Below, piece by piece: positions 33,776-43,734 of a stretch of 64,000 bases of DNA. The stretch is taken from the NCBI GenBank assembly GCA_963457665.1, contig OY735213.1, positions 50,867,785 through 50,931,784 of the forward strand, in the 5' to 3' direction. How positions within the stretch are numbered: position 1 is the first letter of the stretch; each line of letters starts with the position of its first letter. Origin of the DNA: Thysanoteuthis rhombus (Eukaryota > Mollusca > Cephalopoda > Oegopsida > Thysanoteuthidae). The notes below the pieces were generated by a model. It made no database searches, was not told the DNA's origin, and saw only the letters and a program-made list of their open reading frames with translations. The position numbers were made by a program, and so were the translations under genes.

Positions 33776-34818
33776 TATTAACAAGCATGTTTACAGCAAA
33801 TGGAATTTAGCCGCAACACATTTCAATATGTGACAGAATGGAAAACATGCCAAGTTCACATACAAGTCAGAACCGGGCGGCAAGAAACTGACTGAAACAG
33901 AGCAAATAATTCAGAATTCCTGAATTCCAGACACATTTGCAAGGCATTCTGGCTATTTCACATAGATATGCTGCCAGTCATTAACTAGCAATAAGTAACA
34001 TAAAAGAACACATAAGTATGCTCACAACAACAATAACAACTACAATAGTATTTACTCTTTTGTTACTTGCTCTTTGCCGTCTTTTTCCTGGTGGCCACCA
34101 CTTAGCTGATAATGGAGTTTTAGCAGAACAAACCACAACGGGACATGCAAACAGGTAAATGGATAAATGAAAGTCTATCTATAAATGAGATTATCGTAAA
34201 TTGACAGTTCTTTGTGCACAGTCAGTGGGCAGCACAGTATTGTCACATAATATAGTCATGGGAAAAGGGTGCAGCCAAAATGATTCACTTAGTTATCAGC
34301 AAATGGACAAGGGAAGGAAACCACTCAGGAAAGAAAAGGATGTAGTACTAAATCGATACAACAAAAAGAAAATCAGTTTTAAATGTCGATCACGTTGATT
34401 AGTTCTTTTATTCATGTGCCTCAAGTTTACATATATAGGTCATTGTTACAATTTCATATACCTTGATTTGTGCTGTTTTAATTTGTGGGGGTTTTGATGC
34501 AGTACAGTTTTGCAGTACAAGAATTGCGGAACAAATTAATATAACTAAGTACAGGTTCACTTTGATTAGTGCGATTAATTCATTTTAAGATTTTGCATAC
34601 TGTTCGAAACCACAATGTTCAAGGTCTTAATATAATTCAATGTGTTTTTGTTTTCAGCCTATACTGCATACCATAACTGTACATCAAAACCGCATAAATC
34701 AAACTACACTATTCAAGGAATGAGCTGAAAAGAAACATGTATTAAACTATTATGAGACTTAGTGTGTTTTTGAACAGAACAAAAAATTTCAAAAAGAATT
34801 AACAGCATTAATCAAGGT
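33776..34818. other. Intergenic, nothing recognised
   Basis: About 1 kb without a supported gene. The 65-codon frame at 34201 has no conserved motif. Confidence 0.35.
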
Positions 34819-35305
34819 ATCATCAGCAGCAGCAGTAGCCTTTTGGTATCTGTCGTTGGACAGAGACGTTCCTTAAGATTTGCTGGACCACTCTATCATG
34901 GGTATCACAGAGCCAGTACTTTCTGAACTTATGTAGTTTGTCACGTCATCTTATATTCTGTTGCCAAAAGTTTTGCATGTGATTTCTGTCAATCCACGTA
35001 GGGAGATGTGATGTCCAGCAGTTGTCTGCCGTTCTCACAACATAACCAGCCCATTACCATTTGAATTTTCTCATGGATTCTATGATATTTTTGACTCCTG
35101 TTTTCCCTCTAATATACTTGTGATCTCTCCATGTTATGTAAGATTCTCTCATGTGCACATTGCATGGTTTTCAGTTTAAGGGTCAGTCTCTTGGTTAAGT
35201 TCTATGTTTCAGCTCCATAGGTGACTATCAGGAGGATGCATTGGTTCTATACCCTTCTTTTCAGCACTTGCACAATTTTCTTGTTCTTGAGGGTTGTACT
35301 TAAAA
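34819..35305 (-). mobile_element. 5'-truncated RTE-like LINE
   Basis: On the minus strand it covers the C-terminal RT extension: KRRV.NQCILLIVTYGAET-like text near 35200-35260, KSYMEI-type degraded sequence near 35110, and CQLLDITSP/GLRN-like pieces to the 3' end at 34819, where the tail is CTGCTGCTGCTGATG in element orientation. The DNA is clearly homologous to 21380-22110 (GTGACTATCAGGAGGATGCA, CTCCATAGGTGACTATC) although no long frame remains. Confidence 0.7.
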
Positions 35306-36182
35306 TCCATTTTCCTGGTCAAATTCCAAATGAAGTGATAAGAATTCATTTGAAACAAAATAACTGATTTATTCATTTGTTATAATTTTGATTTCTTTCT
35401 CACTCAGTATTCTGATAACTGTAAAAAAATTACTGTGTGTTATTTTAAAAGGATTAATCAACACACTCAGTGTCCTGGCTTGGTCAGCTGAATAAGATCA
35501 ATATGAATTGACCTACAAAAAATGTTATGATCATTTGTTCTTTCAGATAAACATCCTATAAGCACGAGCAGATTTCTTTCAAATCAGAAGAGCATAACTA
35601 TCAATCAATCAAATATTGATTATATGCTGATTTACTCGGACTTGTGTCCACATCTTGGTTGTTATAGTCACACCGTTTTGGCTGTTGTACCTTCCTTCCA
35701 TCCTTCTTCAGGTATCAGTCATGGTTTGTAACCGTCTGGGAATTTCAAACCAAACCTTTTATTCGATCCACGATGAGGATGGGAGCAGGGATGTTGTTCC
35801 TATTCCTGAAGATATCTTGTATCAGTTAGTTCTCCCTAGGTCAGGTAGTGCAAAAAAGTCATATACTTTGGTTCAACAAGTATGATTTAACTAAGAAAAA
35901 TTAACTGATACAAGATGTCTGCTTCTCTGGCATAGATAGTAGAATGAAAACAATCAATCCCCTGGATTGAATAGAAGAGTCAGTTCAGAATTTCCAGAAG
36001 ATTCAATTATTGAGAAATTTTCTGCTCTGAAATCAGATACTAATATTTTTTTTAGCTAGTAATAAGCCCAACTAAATAAAATGGGCATACATTTCAAGTG
36101 TCATTTTTCTGTTGTATAATTATGCCATTCCTGGAATGCTTATTATTAACAAATATTCCCATAAAAATGATGGGGTTATCAA
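35306..36182. other. Intergenic, nothing recognised
   Basis: The 76-codon plus frame at 35655 shows no motif I recognise; it may be chance. Confidence 0.35.
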
Positions 36183-36330
36183 TGAATGGATCAGCTCTAA
36201 AGAGCCTAGAGCTATTTTATTAGGCAATTTATTTTTAAGAATTCAAGTATTCTAATTTGAATATTTTTTCAAAATTCAACTCAGCTCAAGTTGTTTCAAA
36301 GAGACTTAAAGTTTTGAGAGTTTCTATGAT
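36183..36330 (+). repeat. Dispersed repeat G, copy 1
   Basis: GGATCAGCTCTAAAGAGCCT, AGAGCTATTTTATTAGGCAA and CTCAGCTCAAGTTGTTTC match 44558-44700. Confidence 0.55.
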
Positions 36331-36920
36331 GTAATCTTGATTGTTATATCATAATAGGAAGGTAATTTAACCAATGAGATCAATCTGCAAACAAACAGAG
36401 GAGAAATTTGCATACATGCCTTTTATATGGATAGATAATCAAGTAAATACATTTTACTTTATATTAAATAGCTTTGAAATAATGATTCCTACAGCTTAGT
36501 GTGATGAAGATACTTATTTCGGGGGATATATAGATCTAAATCAAACACTGAATAAAAACAGGTCAAGTTAGTCGCTTAATGGAAATCATCATCTGCCCAA
36601 TATCTTTTGACAACATGTCATATTGGAGGTTATTGAAAAATTGAAAAAGGGGTAATCAATGAATAAGTTACTTCTCTCGACTTTTGTTGGGCACTGATTG
36701 CTAAAAAAGTCAAAATTTTAAAAACAATAAGCATGAATGCTACCAGACACAAGCTAAAGGACCAATTTATCATGAACTTATATTGCAAATTGAACCCTCC
36801 CCAAAATCCTGCAAGGTGGGGGTCAAAAAAATTTTGAAAATGTGTTTTCTTGACATAATAAAAAGTAAATGTTTAAAATTTCAGCCCTCTTACGCTGTTG
36901 GTGCAACCTGTATGCATGAT

Positions 36921-36977
36921 ACATACATACATACATACATACATACATACATACATACATACATACATACATACATA
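36921..36977. repeat. (ACAT)n microsatellite
   Basis: About 14 near-perfect ACAT units at the variable site of family A. The 83-codon frame over it translates the repeat and is not a gene. Confidence 0.95.
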
Positions 36978-36987
36978 AATACATACA

Positions 36988-37132
36988 TGCATTTATTTAT
37001 TCATATTTGTGGTAATAATTCCACCAGGAGCTGAGTTCATGAGACCAAGGATGTTTGGTTTTTTTTGACCACTTTTAGTCTGATGAAGCCACCTCATGGT
37101 GAAATTATTACCACACACATGAATAATTAAAT
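36988..37132 (+). mobile_element. Fold-back element with hammerhead-like core
   Basis: Arms 36988-37023 (TTATTCATATTTGTGGTAAT, AATTCCACC) and 37096-37132 (GGTGAAATTATTACCACACA, CATGAATAA) are inverted repeats. Between them are CTGATGA (37080-37086) and, 14 bases on, GAAA (37101-37104), spaced as in a hammerhead ribozyme. The inverted arms would form stem III (TGTGGTAATAAT with ATTATTACCACA) beside an NUH-type position (ATT). Stem II is weak (CCA/TGG with a bulge) and stem I is not convincing. Penelope-like elements are known to carry hammerhead motifs with this kind of text, so a relic of one is possible. Confidence 0.4.
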
Positions 37133-37295
37133 AGATGTTCATAGCTGCACTTAGTTTTCTGATTGTGTTTCTTTCTTCATAAAGTTAGATAAATCACATC
37201 CTTTCACACAAATACTTGGCCAGTCAGACAGCCAGACAACTTGAAAACCTATTTTATTGTTGACAGTTTTAGCAGACGGTTTTTAACAGCGCAAA

Positions 37296-37454
37296 ATGAA
37301 CAATATTTAGCCAATAATATAAGTATTGATCTTCTGCCTGGAATTATTAGCTGACATCATGTGATTATCAATATCTGATTGCCCTAATTATATATATTAA
37401 GTGGTATGCACTTGAAGCACTGATAATTGGATTGTGTTTCATATAAGCAACCAT
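37296..37454. other. Short spacer, nothing recognised
   Basis: AT-rich spacer between the family A copy and the MITE. Confidence 0.3.
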
Positions 37455-37710
37455 CAGTGTAGCTGATTTAGCATTTTTTTGCCCTATATTCAGTGCTTTT
37501 CTTGTTTCGTCAGGATGAAGATTCAACATTTAGTGCTATTCTTAAACAATTTTTAAGCCATTTTTTAATAATATTGAATAACTTTCTGCTTTTTACTAGA
37601 CATTTTTAACAAATACAGACATTTGTAGCCATCAAAAATGTCCATAAAATGGCTAACAGTGTTTTTTTAGGTCAATATTGAGCAAAAATCTTTTTGAGTT
37701 GGCAGCACTG
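37455..37710. mobile_element. Family D MITE, complete copy
   Basis: The 256-base element starts CAGTGTAGCTGATTTAGC and ends GAGTTGGCAGCACTG, so its termini are CAGTGTAGCTGATTT and CAGTGCTGCCAACTC. The flanking 8-mers GCAACCAT and GCAATAGG share GCAA. Its core CAAAAATGTCCATAAAATGG and CTAACAGTGTTTTT is shared with 48996 and 63106. An 8-base target site would suggest hAT, which is not certain. Confidence 0.55.
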
Positions 37711-37859
37711 GCAATAGGTAACCTAAAAGTCCAGGTAACAAAATAACGGGATGTCACCTGAAAATGATTGATGCATATGTTAATGAATATGCTGGATAAC
37801 AAAACACTGGGTTTACTATAAAAATGCGAAAATTGTAAATGTTAGAACTAAGCTTAAAA

Positions 37860-38272
37860 TCAATCACGCAATAGAAACAATTGCATGACCTATGTCTTTT
37901 GGAAGAATGCCACGTTGGGGGAGATCTATTGAAAAATTGGAAAAAGGGGTGAACATTGATTAAGTTACATTTCTCCCATTTTGTTGGGCAGTGATCATTA
38001 AAAAAGTCCAAATTTTTCAGAAAACTGACATGAATGCTGCTGGACAAAAAACTAATGATGGATTTAGCATAAACTTACAAATTGACCTAAATTTTTAAAA
38101 GATATAAAATAAAATGCTTTTTGCAAGACATAAAGAGTAAATGTTAAAATCTTCAGCCCTTAGCTCCATTGTTGCAGCTTATACACATGATATATACATA
38201 GCCAGCCAGCCAGACCAACTTGGAAACTGAAGAAAATCTATTTTGACAGTTTTGGTTGATGGTTATAAATAC
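37860..38272 (+). repeat. Family A repeat with (CAGC)n
   Basis: Forward copy from CACGCAATAGAAACAATTGC to GACAGTTTTGGTTGATGGTT. The variable site is short here: AGCCAGCCAGCCAGACC at 38200-38216. The 97-codon minus frame at 37754 overlaps it and is a shadow. Confidence 0.75.
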
Positions 38273-39140
38273 AAGTGATAGTCAATAAATGTATGGAAAT
38301 AAAATTACAAACAACCATCCGATTTAATCCAACCTAATAACTTAAAGAACCAACATTTTTACGAGATTGTCGATAATAATTATTGTTGTCTGAATATTGT
38401 TAGACAGGGTGTATTAATCATTGTGTATGATATGGTTGTATTTTATGAAAAAATGAACATATATATCTTATATAATGATTAATAATTATTGTGTCTTTCA
38501 CTGATATATGCAAAAGGAATAAATGAGAATACAGAATAGTAGTTCACTTACTGTAATTCTACGGACAAATCTCACTAAATGTTGTAGGGCACCCTAAAGA
38601 GCCTACCCAACCCCCAACTCCAAAATCACTGGTTACGCCTCTTTAAGCAGTTTATTATCATTTATGCAACAGGATTAGATAGTTTGAGGAACAATTCAAA
38701 AGGTTGGGCAGCCAGCACTTACCTTTAAATATTTGCCAAAATGTATTTTATACTGAGCGATAAAATTCCATAAGAGACAAAAATCATTTATGAAAGTGAA
38801 TCGAGATGAAGCTCTGTACAAAGTTCAGGTTTTAAAAAAAGCAAAACAAAAAAAAAAACACATACACATATTCTTTCACTTATCCAAAACATTCGATACA
38901 ACATCTCTTAGTATGAACTTATTAATAAGTATATAATTGGGCTGAACTAAACATAGATGACCCAGAAAATGATTCTTTAAGCATCTTTTCTATCAAGGTG
39001 TTATCCTTAATCCTCATCTCCCTGAATGAAAGTCAAGATACCAGGAAAAAAGAATTAAAGCCATTTACCAGTGCGCAATACACAAGCTTCATTTGACCTA
39101 ATCATCTCCCACTTTGTGCCAGGTCATTCAGGAGATTCTA
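38273..39140. other. Intergenic, nothing certain
   Basis: Near 38583-38645 the reverse strand reads AGAGGCGTAACCAGTGATTT, which resembles the AGxGGCGTAGCCAG start of some DNA-transposon ends, but no partner end was found. Confidence 0.35.
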
Positions 39141-39344
39141 GGACAACTGCCCCCTGGATAATTGCCCCTACTTCTCCTCCTCCTGGACATAAGCATAGCA
39201 ACTGTTTAGTCAAAGTTCAAGTTTGTGGAAATGAAGTACTTGCCCATGTAAATGATCACACCTACAGGGAAATTGTCCAGGGGGTGGGTTGCAATTGTCA
39301 AGAATCATTCATCTGAGAGGAAGTCATCCATGGGGCAATTGTCT
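39141..39344. repeat. Fold-back built of GGGGCAATTGTCC-like motifs
   Basis: Two motifs in one orientation (GGACAACTGCCCCC at 39141, GGATAATTGCCCC at 39156) face three in the other (GGGAAATTGTCC at 39267, GGGTTGCAATTGTC at 39286, GGGGCAATTGTC at 39332). The arms pair as an imperfect inverted repeat around about 95 bases. This section is visibly less AT-rich than its surroundings. The overlapping 81- and 69-codon frames are not convincing genes. Confidence 0.6.
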
Positions 39345-39932
39345 ATACCCTTTCAGAATATGGGCAATCATGGCTCCCCTCAGCTATATAATCTGTGCAT
39401 TGCCATGAGAAATGGTGGAATTGTTTCTGTTGTCTTCTCCATGGTTTTGAATCTAGAATAATTTTTTTTCCAAGACTGGTTGCCTCCCCAGGCTAGCAAA
39501 CCCTGTCTTGCAAGTTTTTTTTACCCCAAGCTGAAGGGGAAAGAGATTGATTTGTGCTTTTCCTGATGGGCTAAATGCAAAGTCCACTAGAAGAGCCTCT
39601 ACAAAAGTTCGAATTTAGCTGACCAGTTGTCCACAAACTATGACACCACTCTTATCTAATAATCTAATCATAAAAAATAAAAAGCATTCATTTTGCATGC
39701 TTACAAGGTGAACTTTCTCTTATAAACACTATTAGTTAACAAACTATTCATAACATTAACAACAAACTGGCCTTTAAATAGATTTTAATAATAATTCAGA
39801 ATACTTCACGTAATAAAAATTGAAAAAACAGAAAAATTAATTAAAAACTAAAACTACCAGAATGTAAAAAAACATGGTTGTCAATCAGAAATTGGTTTAA
39901 GGTTATTGCTTGATCTTCTATTTCCAGTTGAG
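39345..39932. other. Intergenic, nothing recognised
   Basis: No supported gene or repeat copy. Confidence 0.35.
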
Positions 39933-40015
39933 TCTTGGTTGCCTAATTGGTAAAGTAGGCCAGGCTAAACAGTGCTTCCCTTTAGGGATGTGTGTTCAAA
40001 TCCCACCAAGGGCTT
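39933..40015 (+). repeat. tRNA-like sequence (SINE head or tRNA relic)
   Basis: TGCCTAATTGGTAAAGTAGG fits an A box and D arm (GCC pairing GGC). GTGTGTTCAAATCCCAC fits a B box and T arm (4 of 5 pairs). The acceptor stem pairs at about 5 of 7 positions. The anticodon arm is unclear, so a working tRNA is unlikely. Confidence 0.45.
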
Positions 40016-40669
40016 ATTCTTTATTTTCTCAAAAATGCTAAAAAGCAACTGATAAAATTAAATGAAGATAAACAAGTAGTCATAAATAATCATAATAATA
40101 ATTTGTAATATTCATCAAATGAAAATGAAAAATAGAAAAATGTATCGAAATCTTAATTCTTTATGATAAGTCCGAAGTAAGTTAAGGATTGGTAAGCAGT
40201 TGAGTTGTTTCCTTTTTAGAAGGAACATTTTAGGTGAGTTTTGTCATGTGACCAAATACTCAAGGAGTTGGTCAAACAGGTGAATTATGGTTGTCCCAGA
40301 ATTGGTCTAGGGTTTGATTGGCCGGAGTTGTTACTAAGTGGTCTTGGATTGACAGAGATATCCTTTAGGAGATGGGGGATTGAGGAATCTTCTGGAAAAT
40401 CAACAAACATAGTGGAGAAAATAATTGGCGCATTCCTGTCCCCATTTTCTTCAAATTGCAAACTAACCAGTGTCAACAGCTTTAACTGAAGAGTTGCAAC
40501 AATAAAACCAGCAGCTAATTAAGGTTTGTTTCTTTCTATTTTTCTGCATGTTATGGTATACAAATTAGCTTGTCTATTACTAGGAGAGGAGAAAAAGATG
40601 AAACAAAAGATGGACTGCAGCTACAGCCCTTCTAGCAACAATAGAATTCTCCGATTCAAACTAGAAGTC
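40016..40669. other. No gene recognised
   Basis: An 82-codon plus frame (40241-40489) and the overlapping 63-codon minus frame have no recognised domain. The stretch 40250-40400 is slightly less AT-rich. I do not call a gene. Confidence 0.35.
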
Positions 40670-41275
40670 AACAATAATGGTAACTCAAAATTGCAGTCAA
40701 TAATTTCGCATCAAAAATTTGAAGTCATGTAAAAAGTTCCATCAAAGAATAGATATGGTCTGAATAAAATCCATTTATGACATCACTGCCATTTTCCACA
40801 AGAAAACATCGGAAATAGAGTGAAAAAAAACTAAAAATATCTACGTTCTCCAGAATCTAGATGTTATTAATAAACCTGGTAAAATAAAAAGCTTTTTTCA
40901 TCTAAAAGTCAAAAAAAACACAATTAGAAGCAATATAGTGGAGTACTGATGCCAATTTTCAAGTCTGTAGACAAAATGTTATGGCTAGAGGTACTGGAAC
41001 AAACAGACAATTTCATACACTGATCAGAATAAGGCCACAAAAGGTTTAAAAAAAAAAAAAAAAAAAGATTTTTCTTTTAAATAAAAAAAATCATTTTCAG
41101 AAGGGATCTACTGAGGTACTGATGCCAACTTTCAAGCCTGTAGACAAAATGATATAGTCAGGAGTGCTGGAACGCACAAACCTATGCACATATACCCACA
41201 TACATGTATACATGCACATATAAAAAGGGATACAAGCCATCATCTCTGGGTGGCTATGGTTGTTCAATAACAGAT
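40670..41275 (+). repeat. Family B repeat with duplicated right part
   Basis: The first copy runs from GCAGTCAATAATTTCGCATC through CCATCAAAGAATAGATATGG, CCAGAATCTAGATG and GATGCCAATTTTCAAGTCTG to about 41020. A second right part follows an A run at 41048-41066: TGATGCCAACTTTCAAGCCT, GTCAGGAGTGCTGGAACGCA and the terminus GCTATGGTTGTTCAATAAC at 41255-41273. The right half is therefore present twice in tandem. The 93-codon minus frame at 41097 overlaps it. Confidence 0.7.
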
Positions 41276-41392
41276 GATCATTGCACCTGTTGTATGATAG
41301 AACAGCGAGGGTATCACAATGATCAAAGTTAATGAGTGAAATATGAATTTTCAACATCACTAATTTTTTCATCAGCAAAATTTGATTTATGA

Positions 41393-41564
41393 TTAACCCT
41401 TTAACTGCAGGTGACAGAAATTAATGCCAACTTAGTTCTATCTGTGAGTCAGGGCTTTATCTTGCAATGGGTAAGTTATAATGCATTATCCTACAATAGA
41501 CTAGGGTTTTTATCTTGCAATGGATAACTATTTGATTTACCACCCTCTGTAGTTAATAGGTCAA
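41393..41564. mobile_element. piggyBac-like MITE
   Basis: It begins TTAA-CCCTTTAACTGCAG (41393-41410) and ends CCCTCTGTAGTTAATAGG-TCAA (41543-41564). The inverted termini agree at about 16 of 22 positions, and the TTAA/TCAA flanks fit the TTAA target of piggyBac elements. It is about 164 bases long between flanks. The middle contains an internal repeat around CTTGCAATGG. No transposase is encoded. A related copy is at 61114-61324. Confidence 0.6.
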
Positions 41565-41890
41565 ATGTTCATTTGAAAGCCATTGAAGGTTGAATGAAAT
41601 CATCTATTAATCTGAAAGGCTTGATTTTGGAAAGCACACAACCTTAGGCGTATAGGAACTCAATCTATAAGGGGGGTAAAAAGCTTGATTAGCCAAAGAT
41701 TTTCCACAATTTTGCTTAAATTACACTGATTTGCCCCAAGTTCAACAAGTTTTGCTTGAATGGGGGGGGAATACTTGCACCCCCGTCTTGTCTGCCAATA
41801 CTCAAAGCAGAGATGGTAAAAAAAATGAATTGTAGCTAAGTAGGAAAAAGACAAATGCAGAGTATCACTCTCTTGCTTTTTGCTCAGATT
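41565..41890. other. Intergenic, nothing recognised
   Basis: The 78-codon minus frame at 41660-41896 has no recognised motif. Confidence 0.3.
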
Positions 41891-42362
41891 TAACAACCAT
41901 AGCCATTAAAGATGGTGAAGGATTTTATCTTTTTTTTATGAGCATGTGTTTGTTTTTTTGTATGTTTGTGTGTTCCAGGACTCCCGTTTTATCTACAAAC
42001 ATTAAAATTGGCTTCAGTACTCCTCTGAGACCCCTTCTAAAAAAATTTTTTTTTTTTTGAAGAAGTTTCTTTTTAGTAGTATTCTGACAGATTTATTAAT
42101 AATATCTAGATACTGGAGAATCTAGATGTTTCTAGATGTTTGTTTGTTGTTTTTTTTAAAACTCCATTTGATGTTTTTCAGTGGCAATAACAACTACATT
42201 CCCTAGAATCTAGATATTTCTTGGTGTTTTTTTACACAATTTCAAATTGCTTTTCATTGATGTCATGAATTGAATTTATTCTGACCATATCTATTCTTCA
42301 ATGGAATTTTTTTTACATGACTTCAAATTTTGATGCTACGGTTATCTAATTATTAACTGTGG
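41891..42362 (-). repeat. Family B repeat, nearly full length
   Basis: Reverse copy with both ends: CAACCATAGCCATTAAAGAT at 41891 and GATGCTACGGTTATCTAATT near 42335-42355. Internal landmarks are GTGTGTTCCAGGACTCCCGT, ATTAAAATTGGCTTCAGTAC, GAATCTAGATGTTTCTAGAT and CTGACCATATCTATTCTTCA. With 40670-41275 it forms an inverted pair. Confidence 0.72.
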
Positions 42363-42499
42363 TGGTGAGTTTTATCTTTTTCTAAAAGCCAAACACAATC
42401 ATTTTACTGTAAATTTTTGACTCTGTTGAGCTATGTGTCATATCTGTTTGCAAATCCCTTTGAAATAAGATCAGAATCTTCAACACCAACATGAAGGTA

Positions 42500-42850
42500 G
42501 TTCCTGAGAAATGAACTGACATTATTGCCAACAAGCCATGAGGTGGCCAGAGAATATCTTAAATGCCAACCTGTGCAAGAAAACTAAGCAGAACCTCATC
42601 AATCACGATGTGAAGCAGAAGTGGGCATGGATTGGACACACCCTACATAAACCAAATCACAAGGTCACAAAATAGGTACTGGATCGGAATCCACAAGAGA
42701 AAAGAAGAGTTGGAAAGTCAAAAAGGACCTAGAGAAGACCAGTTATGAATGAAGCAAAAGCAACCGGACAGACATGGGCCAAGCTGAGGGGATTTGCCCA
42801 GGACCTATTCTGTTGGCAAGGTGTTGTTGCAGAGTTGTTTCACAAGGAGT
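42500..42850 (+). mobile_element. LINE fragment, second RT family, C-terminus
   Basis: The DNA encodes RWPENILNANLCKKTKQN, HDVKQKWAWIGHTLHKPNH, NPQEKRRVGKSKRT.RRP and, in the open frame at 42745, ATGQTWAKLRGFAQDLFCW. This is the C-terminal signature (K.W.WIGHTLRKP...NPQGKR..GRP...WRR...TW..L...AQDR..W) common to many invertebrate non-LTR retrotransposons. It is unrelated in sequence to the RTE copies here. Stops at several points show it is dead. Confidence 0.75.
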
Positions 42851-43002
42851 CTACAGGAATATACATCAATTTGATTACAAATCTATATTTAGATACCTTG
42901 AATAGAGCAATTTATTTTAAAAATGTTATCTTTACAGTCCAAAAGACATTTTAGTTATCGATTTTGAAATTTTGACGTTATTATCTTGACTGTTTTATGA
43001 GG

Positions 43003-43270
43003 TGTAAGTTGGCTGAGTGGATAACAGCTTGGAGAATAGACTCAGTGTGCAGAGTTTAAACTCTGGTTGGGACTGTTTGTTTCCACTTCCCACTAATGCC
43101 CTTGAGAAAGAGATGAATCTTTCTCCCTTCCTTGCTATTTGTAAAATTACTCAAGGTGAAGTGATAGATGCAATTTTCGGTGATTCCCGCCTCTAAGTCT
43201 ATTTCCTGTATCACAAACATGTCAAATAAAAAGTAATGTGTGATGTAGAGCCTAGGGAGGGATGGCTGAA
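43003..43270 (+). repeat. tRNA-headed SINE
   Basis: The head GTGTAAGTTGGCTGAGTGGA and TAACAGC has a textbook A box (TGGCTGAGTGG), with B box AGAGTTTAAACTC. The next block GGTTGGGACTGTTTG, CCACTTCCCACTAATGCCCT is shared with 15474. The end is TTTACTTACTTATA, a short tandem tail. The 72-codon minus frame at 43056 is incidental. Confidence 0.6.
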
Positions 43271-43477
43271 GCACTATTTACTTACTTATAACTATTTTAA
43301 AAGGTTTTTAAATGCATTCTATGTAACTCTATAACCATTTAGCTTATATGATATTAGAAAATGGTGACATAATAAAAGAACTCTGGAGAATTACACAAAA
43401 GAATTACCTCATCAGCATTCATAAGCATGGGATTAAAGATTGAGCTTTTTAGATATAATTTATAGTTTCTCTTCTAG

Positions 43478-43610
43478 CAGTCCCCTTTATTCATGGTTCC
43501 CCTTTCAGAGGTTCCCCTTATCAGCAGTTCCCTTTTCAGGTCCCCCCTGCATCCTTACCTGGAATTATCCGTTTCAGTGGTCCCCTCCTATCCATGGTTT
43601 TTCTTTCAGT
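43478..43610 (+). mobile_element. Tigger/pogo-like terminus, degraded
   Basis: CAGTCCCCTTTATTCATGGT, TCCCCTTTCAGAGGTTCCCC, TTATCAGCAGTTCCC and later CAGTGGTCCCCTCCTATCCA, TGGTTTTTCTTTCAGTGG resemble the CAGTNGTCCCC...TATCCGCGG text of Tigger/pogo ends after CpG loss. Several copies of the TTCCCCTTTCAG-like phrase are in tandem. The assignment is by resemblance. Confidence 0.4.
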
Positions 43611-43734
43611 GGTATGTAGACACATCATTATGATTCCATACTTGTTTTTCAATACTTGACTACACCATTTTCAAGAGATTTGATCGTATTTTGAGTATTT
43701 ATATATAATCGTAAATTATATAAACTTGCCATCA

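Larger units (their letters stand above)
36560..37295 (+). repeat. Family A repeat split by microsatellite and fold-back
   Basis: Left piece 36560-36920 (AGGTCAAGTTAGTCGCTTAA ... ACCTGTATGCATGAT) and right piece 37212-37295 (CTTGGCCAGTCAGACAGCC, GTTGACAGTTTTAGCAGACG) are contiguous in other copies. The interruption lies exactly at the tetranucleotide microsatellite site. Confidence 0.75.

Noticed and set aside
36783..37034. 83-codon frame with a HTYI repeat
   Set aside because: It is a translation of (ACAT)n within family A.
38583..38645. DNA-transposon end (AGAGGCGTAACCAG on the minus strand)
   Set aside because: There is a single end-like phrase with no partner or duplication; not listed as an element.
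39933..40015. Possible functional tRNA gene
   Set aside because: The acceptor stem and anticodon arm pair poorly, so it is kept only as a tRNA-like repeat head.
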